DNA of 64,000 nucleotides from Burkholderiales bacterium. Its GTDB lineage: Bacteria > Pseudomonadota > Gammaproteobacteria > Burkholderiales > Burkholderiaceae_C. Numbering within the stretch: the first letter of the stretch is position 1; each line of letters starts with the position of its first letter. Below the pieces are notes generated by a model. It searched no databases. It was not told the DNA's origin and was given only the letters and a program-made list of their open reading frames with translations. Shown here piece by piece: positions 17,011-24,834 of this stretch. The DNA is taken from NCBI GenBank assembly GCA_947446855.1, contig CANFIH010000003.1, positions 1 through 64,000 on the forward strand, read 5' to 3'. The position numbers and the translations under genes were made by a program.

Positions 17011-18139
17011 CAAAGCTGACCGCAAGAGCGATCTGATCGTGGTGGGTGCCGGCATTGTCGGCCTGGCCTGCGCCCTGGTGGCCGTGGAGCAGGGTCTCAG
17101 TGTGCAAGTGGTGGAGCGCGAGCCTTTTTGCACCGGTGCCTCGATTCGCAACTTTGGCTTGGTCACCGTCACCGGCCAGGGCAGCGGTGCCACCTGGCGG
17201 CGCGCACGCCGCTCGCGCGACGTCTGGGCCCACATAGCACCGCAGGCTGGCATTGCGGTGGAGCACACCGGCTTGTATGTGCTGGCCCAGCGTGTGGAAG
17301 CCGAAAGCGTGCTGCGCGAATTGCTGCTGACGGAAGAGGGCGAGGACCTGTCCTGGCTGGCCCCTGACAGGCTGCGCAAGCTGGCCCCTCACCTGGCCCA
17401 TGCTTATGTGCAAGGGGCTTTGTACAGCCCGCATGAACTGCGCGTGGAAGCCCGCTTTGCCGTGGAACGGCTGCGCCAATGGCTGGCCACGCGCGGTGTG
17501 CGCTTCCACCTGGGGCAGGCGGTGCAGCAGGTCCAGACCGGGCGCGTGCAGTGCGATGGTGCGGAGCTACAGGCCGAGCGCATCGTGGTCTGCCCGGGCG
17601 CCGACCTGCACAGCCTGTTTGCGCAGGCTTTCGCGAAGCACAGAACCCAGCTCTGTCAGTTGCAGATGCTGCGCATCCGCCCGCCCAGCGGGTACCACCT
17701 GGGCGCCGCCGTAATGAGCGATCTGAGCCTGGTGCGCTACCGCGGTTTTAACGAGTTGCCCGGCGCTACGCGTCTGGAAGACCGCTTGCGTGTGGAGTTG
17801 CCGCGCAGCCTGCAGCACGGCATCCACCTGATCGTGGTGCAAAGCGCCGACGGCAGCCTGGTGGTGGGCGATTCACACCAATACGGCGTCGCCATGCCAC
17901 CCTTTGTGCCTGCAGAGGCGGAGGAACTGATCCTGGCCGAGATGCAGCGCATGTTGTGCCTGGGTCACTACCAGGTGGAAGAGCGCTGGACCGGCATCTA
18001 CCCCAGTGGCACACAGGATGCGTTTTGTGAGACTGTGCTGCCCGATGTGCAAGTACTGAGCGTGACCAGCGGCACCGGCATGAGCACGGCGTTTGCGTTG
18101 GCCGAAGAATGCCTGATGGGCGAAAGGATTGCGACATGA
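16997..18139 (+). CDS. FAD-dependent amine oxidoreductase (phosphonate operon type)
   Basis: DAO-fold flavoprotein of 380 residues, the type placed in phosphonate operons and reported for related proteins to oxidise (N-methyl)aminoethylphosphonate to phosphonoacetaldehyde. The FAD site is DLIVVGAGIVGLACALVAVE, followed by VVERE and TGASIRNFGLV; a C-terminal TGIYPSGTQDAFCETVLP and VLSVTSGTGMSTAFALAEE complete the fold. The start is TTG 16997 because GGGAGGA sits 6 nt upstream; no ATG is available before the FAD motif. The stop overlaps the phnX ATG (ATGA). With PhnW and PhnX present, it would give a second route into phosphonoacetaldehyde. Confidence 0.82.
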   Translation: MQALNKADRKSDLIVVGAGIVGLACALVAVEQGLSVQVVEREPFCTGASIRNFGLVTVTGQGSGATWRRARRSRDVWAHIAPQAGIAVEHTGLYVLAQRVEAESVLRELLLTEEGEDLSWLAPDRLRKLAPHLAHAYVQGALYSPHELRVEARFAVERLRQWLATRGVRFHLGQAVQQVQTGRVQCDGAELQAERIVVCPGADLHSLFAQAFAKHRTQLCQLQMLRIRPPSGYHLGAAVMSDLSLVRYRGFNELPGATRLEDRLRVELPRSLQHGIHLIVVQSADGSLVVGDSHQYGVAMPPFVPAEAEELILAEMQRMLCLGHYQVEERWTGIYPSGTQDAFCETVLPDVQVLSVTSGTGMSTAFALAEECLMGERIAT

Positions 18140-18960
18140 CAACTGCAACTGTGACTACGGCGATTCGCGCGGTGGTGTTCGACTGGGCCGGCACGATTGT
18201 GGACTTTGGCAGCCTGGCCCCCATGGGCGCTTTTGTGCGCCTGTTTGCCAACCACGGCATCACCATCAGTATCGCCCAGGCCCGCGTGCCCATGGGCCTG
18301 CCCAAGCTGGCGCATATCGAGGCGCTGGGTGCCATGCCCGAGATTGCCGCGCAATGGCAGCGCGCCAAGGGCCATACTTTTGGTTCGCAAGACGCTGCCG
18401 CCCTGTTGCAGGAGTTTGTGCCTATGAGTGCGGCCAGCGCCCTGGAGTACAGCGACTTCATCCCAGGTTTTTTGGACATCTATGCCTGGCTTCAGCAATA
18501 CAACATCGGTGTGGCTACCACCACCGGCTACACCCGCTTCATCATGGAGCCACTGATTGCCAAGGCGGCACGGGCCGGCTTTATCCCAGCGCGCACGATC
18601 TGCTGCGACGATGTAGCCCACAGCCGCCCCAGCCCCATTGGCATGCAGGAATGCATGGCGACGCTGGGCCTCACCGGCCACAGCGCTGCGGTGGTGAAGG
18701 TGGACGACACCGGTCCCGGCTTGCAGGAAGGCATTAACGCCGGCTGCTGGACGGTCGGTGTGGCGGCCAGTGGCAATGCGCTGGGTTGGAGTTGGGACCA
18801 GTGGGTACACGCCAGCGAGGACGAGCGCGAGCATGCACTGGTAGAGGCCCGTGCCACATTGCGCGATGCAGGCGCCCATGTGGTGGTGGACAGCGTGGCC
18901 GATCTGCCTGCGGCCCTGTCGGCCATAGAGGTTTGCATTGCTGCGGGCGAGACGCCCTGA
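18136..18960 (+). CDS. phnX: Phosphonoacetaldehyde hydrolase (phosphonatase)
   Basis: HAD-superfamily enzyme splitting phosphonoacetaldehyde into acetaldehyde and Pi, 274 residues. The nucleophile motif is VVFDWAGTIVDFG; the Schiff-base Lys lies in ARVPMGLPKLAHIEAL; the later HAD motifs are ATTTGYTR and VVKVDDTGPGLQEGINAG. ATG 18136 overlaps the previous stop by four bases, whereas the ORF-track start is nine residues too early. It is the last gene of the phnC operon and releases the Pi that the whole pathway serves. Confidence 0.95.
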   Translation: MTTATVTTAIRAVVFDWAGTIVDFGSLAPMGAFVRLFANHGITISIAQARVPMGLPKLAHIEALGAMPEIAAQWQRAKGHTFGSQDAAALLQEFVPMSAASALEYSDFIPGFLDIYAWLQQYNIGVATTTGYTRFIMEPLIAKAARAGFIPARTICCDDVAHSRPSPIGMQECMATLGLTGHSAAVVKVDDTGPGLQEGINAGCWTVGVAASGNALGWSWDQWVHASEDEREHALVEARATLRDAGAHVVVDSVADLPAALSAIEVCIAAGETP

Positions 18961-18984
18961 GCCCTGCAGGCAACAGGTTTTAAG

Positions 18985-19878
18985 ATGGCCTGGATGCACG
19001 ATACCGGCCCCGACCATTTTCTACATCGCCTCAGCAGCGTCGAGCAGAGCCTTCTGTTTTCCATGGGGACGCAAGCAATCCAAGTCCCGCCCGTCGACTG
19101 GCTACGTTGGCACTGTGGTTTATTGCCGATGGGCTTGCTGCCACCGCAGCGAGCTGCCTGGTTGGCGCAACTGCTCCCCGATTGCAGTCTGCTGGCGAAT
19201 GAAATGGTGTGGAATGTCGAAAGCATGGGCGAGTCACAACGCAGCGACATCTTGCAATCCGTCTTGCAGACCGCACGTGACCAGGGCTTGTTGAGGGGCT
19301 GGCGCAATGAACGTTTCAGCTTCTGGCACGAAAACTGCGCCACCCCTGACCCTCAAACCCCGGCCTTTCTGAGCGTGGAGCGCAGCGGCTTTCGTTGGCT
19401 GGGCCTGCTCAGCCACGCCGTGCATGTCAATGGTTTTTTGCCGGATGGCAGCCTCTGGTGTGCCAGGCGTTCCTTTAGTAAGGCCACAGATCCTGGCCTG
19501 CTGGACAATGTTACTGCCGGTGGACTGCCCAGCGGTGAGAGGGTGCAGACCTGTCTGCGACGCGAGTTGGTCGAGGAGGCGGGTCTGTTCAGTCTGGAGG
19601 GTCACAGGCTGCAGGCGGCCGGCAATGTGCGGACCACACGCCGGGAGCCGCAGGGCTGGCATGATGAGATCCTGCACGTGTTCAACCTCACCCTGGCTTC
19701 GAACTTTGTGCCCCGGAACCAGGACGGCGAGGTGGCCGAGTTCATGTGCCTGCACCCGCCACAAGTACTGGCCCGCATGCTGGCCGGCGAATTTACGGCG
19801 GACGCGGTGCAGACGCTGCTTCAGGGCCTGCGAACAGAAACTATCTTGGCCCCTTTGCCTTCGCGTTTTTCAAAATAA
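18985..19878 (+). CDS. Nudix hydrolase with DUF4743-like N-terminal domain
   Basis: Nudix-family pyrophosphohydrolase of 297 residues. The Nudix box is intact: GLPSGERVQTCLRRELVEEAGL (GX5EX7REUXEEXGU). About 125 residues precede it, in the form seen in thiamine-pyrophosphokinase-like Nudix proteins (VDWLRWHCGLLPMGLL, WRNERFSFW). Likely substrates are nucleoside-diphosphate-linked or thiamine-related compounds; nothing visible decides. It starts 25 nt after phnX, so it may be read with the phn operon, though it is not a phosphonate gene. The 3' end overlaps the convergent CorA gene by 58 bp. Confidence 0.82.
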   Translation: MAWMHDTGPDHFLHRLSSVEQSLLFSMGTQAIQVPPVDWLRWHCGLLPMGLLPPQRAAWLAQLLPDCSLLANEMVWNVESMGESQRSDILQSVLQTARDQGLLRGWRNERFSFWHENCATPDPQTPAFLSVERSGFRWLGLLSHAVHVNGFLPDGSLWCARRSFSKATDPGLLDNVTAGGLPSGERVQTCLRRELVEEAGLFSLEGHRLQAAGNVRTTRREPQGWHDEILHVFNLTLASNFVPRNQDGEVAEFMCLHPPQVLARMLAGEFTADAVQTLLQGLRTETILAPLPSRFSK

Positions 19879-21140
19879 CGCAGGGCAAAAAAGGTGACTC
19901 CGCCCAGCAAGCAGGAGACGCCAAAAAAGGCGCCATAGGCCACAGGCCAGGGCACGCCCTGCGTCATCATGGAAAACTCCGACATGCCGCCCATGCCGGC
20001 CAGGATGTTGATGGGCATGAACACCACACCAAACACGGTGAGCTTGTTGATGCGCCGGTTCTGGTTGATGTTGATGAAACCAATGGTGGCATCCATCAGG
20101 AAATTGATCTTGTCGAACAGGAACGAGGTGTGGCTGTTGAGCGACTCGATATTGCGCAGCACCTGGCGCGATTCTTCGTGCTGCTCGTTGGACAGCACGC
20201 GGCTGCGCATCAGAAAGTTGATGGCGCGCTGGGTATCCAGAATATTGCCGCGGATGCGGCCGTTCAGGTCTTCCTCCTCTGCAATATCGCCCAGGATGGC
20301 TGCGGCCTCGGTGTCGGTGATGGCCTCGCTCAGCACCTGGCGCCCGACATTGCCCAATGTGGTGTAAATGTCTTCCAGCGAGTCGGCGGAATATTCCACA
20401 TCGGCACCGTACAGGTCCAGCACCACATCAAAGCAGTCGGTCACGTAGCCCGGCTGGGCATGGGCGCGCAGGCGCTGCAGCCGGAACACCGGTAGCTCTT
20501 CGCTGCGCAGGGTGAACAGAATGCCCCGGTTCAAGATGAAGGCTACCGGGATGCTGCGGGCACTGCCGGCCCGGTCGAGCAGGAAATTGGAATGCAGCAG
20601 GATCTCGCCGGAAGTTTTGACCTGAAAGCGTGAACTCACCTCCAGATCGGTGGCGTCGCCCGGGTCCGGTAGGGTGAGGCCAAAGTGGGATCCCACGAAA
20701 TTGCGTTCAGCCTTGGTGACGTTAATCAGATCAATCCAGATTGGCTTGATGCTTTCCAGGTCTTTGCGGCTGGCAATGCTCACTTGCCGCAGCTTGCCGT
20801 CCATCAGCGCGAAGGCGCAGATCTGGCTCTCGTCAAAACTGGGTTCGCGGTCACCCACCAGTTGCTCGCGACAGGCGTCGGACACTTCCCACAGCACATT
20901 GTTGGCCAGCTCTTCCGGGATCTGCGACCACACAATGCGAGCGGCATCCTGGTCCAACGCTTCGAGCATGGTGGCAATTTCTTCTGCCGGCAAGGGCTCC
21001 AGCAGATTCTTCAGCTCGGCCAGATGCTGCCTCTGGACCAAGGTTTCGACCATCTCCTGGCGCGGCATGCTTTGCACGTGAACCATGTTTTCAATCGTTT
21101 TCTGGCGGGCGAGTATGTCTTTGACTTTGTCGAGATGCAT
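19821..21140 (-). CDS. CorA-family divalent metal transporter with MgtE-N-like domain
   Basis: Protein of 439 residues. Residues about 30-100 (VETLVQRQHLAELKNLLEPL, PAEEIATMLEALDQD, PEELANNVLWEVSD) look like the helical MgtE N domain. A CorA-like cytoplasmic funnel follows, with long helices (ILDTQRAINFLMRSRVLSNE, NSHTSFLFDKINFLMDAT), and two C-terminal membrane helices. The pore motif that is GMN in CorA reads LAGMGGMSEF, i.e. GMG, so the selectivity filter Asn is absent. The family and membrane role are clear, but magnesium as the ion is uncertain. It lies between two phosphonate blocks and converges on the Nudix gene. Confidence 0.82.
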   Translation of the reverse strand: MHLDKVKDILARQKTIENMVHVQSMPRQEMVETLVQRQHLAELKNLLEPLPAEEIATMLEALDQDAARIVWSQIPEELANNVLWEVSDACREQLVGDREPSFDESQICAFALMDGKLRQVSIASRKDLESIKPIWIDLINVTKAERNFVGSHFGLTLPDPGDATDLEVSSRFQVKTSGEILLHSNFLLDRAGSARSIPVAFILNRGILFTLRSEELPVFRLQRLRAHAQPGYVTDCFDVVLDLYGADVEYSADSLEDIYTTLGNVGRQVLSEAITDTEAAAILGDIAEEEDLNGRIRGNILDTQRAINFLMRSRVLSNEQHEESRQVLRNIESLNSHTSFLFDKINFLMDATIGFININQNRRINKLTVFGVVFMPINILAGMGGMSEFSMMTQGVPWPVAYGAFFGVSCLLGGVTFFALRYFEKREGKGAKIVSVRRP

Positions 21141-21249
21141 GGTGTGGACTGTTCAACGGTTGTGTCCAACAATAGCACTGCAGTCTATAGCGGGGCTTGC
21201 GGTGTCTCATGGCAGCGGGGGCGGCTTTCATGGAGTGTCCGCCGCCGTG

Positions 21250-22494
21250 CTATTGCGCGTAATTCAGCGCAATATCAAACACATCAAAGTTGCGCCACTG
21301 CCGCTTCCGGTCCAGTAACGGAGCCGGGCGGTTGACTATCAGTGGCACACCTTGTTCGCCCCGCCCACCATGCGAGCGCAAGGGGACATCCAAGCCCGAC
21401 AAGTCATGCGCGGCGGGCGTAGTGCCCAGTACGGTGAAGCGGTCAGCCAGCACCACCACGTCGCCGATCCGGTCGGCGGGTAGTTGCAGTACACCGGCTG
21501 CCTGGTCGCGCGGCAGGGCACAGTCAATGCCGGTCTCCTGGCTGAGTGCTGCGCACACCGCGTGCGCCGACACGCCGGCGGGCAGGTACAGGGTGGCAAA
21601 TGAGCCAAGCGCGCCGTGGTGTACCACGTAGGGATCGGTGATCGGCAGGATCACGCGTCCGTCGTTGCGTTGCAAATACGTGTGCAGCCAGTCGCTCAGG
21701 TAAATCACTTGCGGTGTGCCGTCCATGCGCGTCTTGGCATGCATGCCGTGGTCGGCCGTCAAAGCCACTACGCAGCCCAGTTCTTCCAGCTGCGCCATGT
21801 AGCCATCGAGCATGGCATAAAAGTCGTTTGCTTGTGGCGTGCCGGGGGCGTGCTTGTGTTGCACGTAATCGGTGGTGGAAAGGTACATCAGGTCGGGCCT
21901 GCGGGTTTGCATCAGCCGCACACCGGCAGCAAATACAAATTCCGACAGCTCAGCGCTGTAGACCGAGGGCTTGGCCCGTCCCACCAGATCCATTACCGCA
22001 TCGATGCCCTGGTCCGCCAGCGTGGCGGCGTCGGCGCATTCGGCGGAGAAGCAGATGCCACGCAAACCGTGGCCCAACAGGGCGCGCAGTTTGTCCTTGG
22101 CCGTGACCACCGCCACGGACATTCCGGCCCGGGCGGCTTCGGCCAGGATGCTAGGACAGCGCAGCCACTGCGGGTCGTTCATCATGATCGCCTCACCGCT
22201 GGCGGGGTTCAGAAAATAGTTGCCGCTGATGCCGTGAACACTTGGGGGGACACCAGTCACGATGGACAGATTGTTGGGGTTGGTAAAGCTGGGTAGTGTG
22301 CAGTCTGCTCGCAACGCGACACCCTGTGCCAGGGTGCGCTTGAGCCAGGGCATATGTCCACTGGCAACAGCCTGCGCCAGGTAATCCGGCTCGCAGCCGT
22401 CCACGCATACCACCACCGTGGGGTGCACGGGCAACTTGTAGGCGCGCTGGTTGACCAGCAGCAGGGCGGTGGCAGGACTTTGCATGCGTCTCAT
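21250..22494 (-). CDS. phnA: Phosphonoacetate hydrolase
   Basis: Alkaline-phosphatase-superfamily zinc enzyme that cleaves phosphonoacetate to acetate and Pi, 414 residues. The first metal Asp is in VVVCVDGCEPDYL, the Thr nucleophile in CTLPSFTNPNNLSIVTG, the second metal group in YLSTTDYVQHKHAPG, and VALTADHGMHAK plus RSHGGRGEQGVPLIV supply the remaining Asp/His ligands. The phosphonoacetaldehyde dehydrogenase (PhnY) that would produce its substrate from AEP is not in the window. It is divergent from phnW and shares a palindromic Pho box with it. Confidence 0.92.
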   Translation of the reverse strand: MRRMQSPATALLLVNQRAYKLPVHPTVVVCVDGCEPDYLAQAVASGHMPWLKRTLAQGVALRADCTLPSFTNPNNLSIVTGVPPSVHGISGNYFLNPASGEAIMMNDPQWLRCPSILAEAARAGMSVAVVTAKDKLRALLGHGLRGICFSAECADAATLADQGIDAVMDLVGRAKPSVYSAELSEFVFAAGVRLMQTRRPDLMYLSTTDYVQHKHAPGTPQANDFYAMLDGYMAQLEELGCVVALTADHGMHAKTRMDGTPQVIYLSDWLHTYLQRNDGRVILPITDPYVVHHGALGSFATLYLPAGVSAHAVCAALSQETGIDCALPRDQAAGVLQLPADRIGDVVVLADRFTVLGTTPAAHDLSGLDVPLRSHGGRGEQGVPLIVNRPAPLLDRKRQWRNFDVFDIALNYAQ

Positions 22495-22503
22495 GGTAGT
22501 TGG

Positions 22504-22553
22504 TACGTATTTCGAAACTGTGTCATTCGCATGAAACAGTAAAACTCTAAGCT
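22504..22553. promoter_or_regulatory. Palindromic divergent Pho box between phnA and phnW
   Basis: Between 22517 and 22540 lies a dyad with arms ACTGTGTCAT and ATGAAACAGT (9/10 complementary, 4-nt centre). On plus it reads as heptamers GTGTCAT, ATGAAAC and then TAAGCT after 10 nt toward phnW. On minus it reads GTTTCAT, ATGACAC and then TACGTA after 10 nt toward phnA. A single site thus offers correctly spaced -10 elements in both directions. Confidence 0.55.
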
Positions 22554-22594
22554 AGGGCATACAGGCTGAACCGGCGCTACTTTGAAAGGCATTT

Positions 22595-23692
22595 ATGGAC
22601 AAGGAAAAAATCCTCCTAACCCCCGGACCACTCACCACCACATTGCGCACCAAGCTGGCCATGCTCAAGGACTGGGGCTCCTGGGATGCCGATTTCAACA
22701 AGGTGACCGCTCGCGTGCGCCACAGCCTGCTGGACATCATCCATGGTGAGTTGTCCCATGTTGTTGTGCCCCTGCAGGGCAGCGGCACCTTCAGTGTGGA
22801 AGCTGCCGTGGCAACCCTGGTGCCGCTCGATGGCCATGTGCTGGTGCTCGACAACGGGGCTTATTGCAAGCGTGCCGCAAAACTCACCACGCTGATGGGG
22901 CGCTGGGCCACTTGCCTGCCGTTTGCCGAGTCTCAGGCGGTGGACCCTGCAGTGCTGGAGCGCTTTCTGCAGGACGACTCCTCAGTGACCCATGTGGTGC
23001 TGATTCACTGCGAAACCGGTGCCGGTGTGCTCAACCCGCTGCAAGCCGTAGCCGATGTCTGTGCGCGTTTCAATGTCGGGCTGATTGTGGATGCCATGAG
23101 TTCGTTTGCGGCGCTGGAGATTGACGCGCGCACCACCCGCTTTGATGCGCTGATCGCAGCCAGCGGCAAGTGTCTCGAAGGCGTGCCGGGAATGGGCTTT
23201 GTGTTTATTCGTAAAGAGGTGCTGGCAGCCTGTGAAGGGCGCAGCCAGTCATTGGCGATGGACTTGTACGACCAATACGTTTACATGGAAAAGACCGGTC
23301 AGTGGCGTTTCACACCGCCCACCCATGTGGTGGTGGCGCTGGCCGAGGCCATTGCCCAGTTTGAGGAAGAGGGCGGCCAGCCGGCACGCTTGGCACGTTA
23401 CACCCGCAATTACCAGACCTTGGTGGCGGGCATGCAGGCTCTGGGTTTCAAGCCGTTTCTGGAACCTGCCGTGCAGGCGCCCATCATCGTCACTTTCTAT
23501 GCGCCGGATGCGCCGGGTTACAACTTCCAGAATTTCTACGCTGCTGTGCGAGCCCGCGGCTTTCTGCTCTACCCCGGCAAGCTCACGCAGATTGAAACCT
23601 TCCGAGTGGGTTGCATTGGTGCCATAAGCGAAAACGAAATCAACCAGGCCGTACGCGCCATCGAATTGGCGCTGCACGACCTGAAGTGCTAG
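22595..23692 (+). CDS. phnW: 2-Aminoethylphosphonate-pyruvate transaminase
   Basis: PLP-dependent class V aminotransferase of 365 residues converting AEP and pyruvate to phosphonoacetaldehyde and alanine. The N-terminus [20 protein letters not shown] is diagnostic. Further motifs are [34 protein letters not shown] (Asp under the cofactor) and the Schiff-base Lys in [25 protein letters not shown] lies about 8 nt before the ATG. It feeds PhnX of the phn operon 3.6 kb away and is driven from the shared box with phnA. Confidence 0.95.
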   Translation: MDKEKILLTPGPLTTTLRTKLAMLKDWGSWDADFNKVTARVRHSLLDIIHGELSHVVVPLQGSGTFSVEAAVATLVPLDGHVLVLDNGAYCKRAAKLTTLMGRWATCLPFAESQAVDPAVLERFLQDDSSVTHVVLIHCETGAGVLNPLQAVADVCARFNVGLIVDAMSSFAALEIDARTTRFDALIAASGKCLEGVPGMGFVFIRKEVLAACEGRSQSLAMDLYDQYVYMEKTGQWRFTPPTHVVVALAEAIAQFEEEGGQPARLARYTRNYQTLVAGMQALGFKPFLEPAVQAPIIVTFYAPDAPGYNFQNFYAAVRARGFLLYPGKLTQIETFRVGCIGAISENEINQAVRAIELALHDLKC

Positions 23693-23951
23693 CCTGCGCC
23701 CAGTGCCAGCCACGGCAGGCCCATACCATGCAGATAGCCGATTGGACCTGCGGCAGGATAGGTCAGGCCGTAATGAGGATCGCCTTGCGCCGCATATTGA
23801 GGCTCCCTGGGCTCAGGGTTGAACAGGCGTGCAATTGCCCCCCCCCGCTGTGGATAGCACGTGTGACACAGCGGTGAATCACGATGTGCTGCCTGCATGA
23901 CTCTTGCGCCAGATCAAACACGACCAAGGAACCAGCTGACATCAAACCTTC

Positions 23952-24239
23952 ATGCCGCAGACCTATGCTGCAACCCTGCTATTCAATGTGAACGGCGCTG
24001 CGGTTACGAGGCCTATTTTGAAATACCAAATCGAGAGCGCATACATCATGGTGGGTCCTTTGCTGCCGGATGGCGGCCTGTCCAGGCTGCGCCTGAATGA
24101 CCATGCATTGGCCATTGCCATTGCGGCCAAGAGCGTCACCGTGCCTTACGGCCAGGAAATACGCGTCGTGCACTGCGCAACGGGGAGCGTCATTTTCCGC
24201 AAGACAGCGGCAACGCTGTCCCCGGTTGCGGAGGACTGA
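23952..24239 (+). CDS. Hypothetical protein, 95 aa
   Basis: Unrecognised ORF starting MPQTYAATLLFNVNGAAVTR and ending ATLSPVAED. It has no signal peptide, membrane helix or Cys motif. A central LRLNDHALAIAIAAKSVTVP stretch could be beta/alpha. There is no good ribosome site, and an alternative ATG (SAYIMVGPLL) lies downstream. It stands alone between phnW and an arsenate-reductase-like gene, 260 bp after the former; that gap holds a run of nine C and no other feature that I can support. Could be non-coding. Confidence 0.4.
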   Translation: MPQTYAATLLFNVNGAAVTRPILKYQIESAYIMVGPLLPDGGLSRLRLNDHALAIAIAAKSVTVPYGQEIRVVHCATGSVIFRKTAATLSPVAED

Positions 24240-24248
24240 AGCGCGGCC

Positions 24249-24749
24249 TTAAGCTGCTTTTTTGCCGATGTCTCCCAGTGCGTGCTGGATGCTCATGCGG
24301 TCCAGCGCTGCAGTGGGCAGTGCCACCAACAATTCAATTCGCCGGCGCAGGTTGGCGGCGGCGTCCACCATGGCGTGGTGCCTGGCTGTCTCGTCGCCCT
24401 GCACAAGGGCAGGGTTGTCCACATGCCAGTGGGCGGAAATCGGCTGGCCGGGCCACACCGGGCTCATGTCTTCTGCGGCATCGTCGCATACCGTCAAAAC
24501 ATAGTCCATGACCGGCGCGCCGGCCACGGCGAATTCGTCCCAGGGCTTGCTTCGCAGGCCGTCTGTCGGCAGGTCATTGGTCTGCAAAAATTTCAGCGCC
24601 AGCGGATTGACTTCACCGGTAGGAAAGCTGCCCGCCGAATAGGCCTTGAAGCGGTCCTTGCCCAGGGCATTGAGCTGAGACTCGGCAATCAGGCTGCGTG
24701 CCGAGTTGCAAGTGCACAAGAAAAGAACGTTGAAGACTCTGTCATCCAT
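24249..24749 (-). CDS. arsC: Low-Mr phosphatase-fold arsenate reductase
   Basis: Arsenate reductase of the low-molecular-weight tyrosine-phosphatase fold, 166 residues. The P-loop is FLCTCNSARSLIAES (CX5R). The later catalytic Asp region is VLTVCDDAAEDMSPVWPGQP, with the AHWHVDNPALVQGDE segment typical of arsenate reductases linked to thioredoxin or glutaredoxin. The start 24749 (MDDRVFNVLFLCT) has AGGA about 9 nt upstream; the longer ORF start is in the preceding terminator. A shortened copy lies at 47356-47544. It might be co-expressed after phoD but a terminator separates them. Confidence 0.85.
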   Translation of the reverse strand: MDDRVFNVLFLCTCNSARSLIAESQLNALGKDRFKAYSAGSFPTGEVNPLALKFLQTNDLPTDGLRSKPWDEFAVAGAPVMDYVLTVCDDAAEDMSPVWPGQPISAHWHVDNPALVQGDETARHHAMVDAAANLRRRIELLVALPTAALDRMSIQHALGDIGKKAA

Positions 24750-24760
24750 GATTGATCCTG

Positions 24761-24794
24761 CGAAAAAGGCGTGCCCGATTTTAGGGGCACGCCA
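24761..24794 (-). terminator. Intrinsic terminator downstream of phoD
   Basis: On minus, GGCGTGCCC and GGGCACGCC form a 9-bp stem with a short AT-rich loop, followed by TTTTTCG. It is located between the phoD stop and the arsC start. A run of nine C lies just before it (24797-24805). Confidence 0.7.
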
Positions 24795-24834
24795 CGCCCC
24801 CCCCCGTGGCACATATTGAGGGGCGGTCAGTTCG

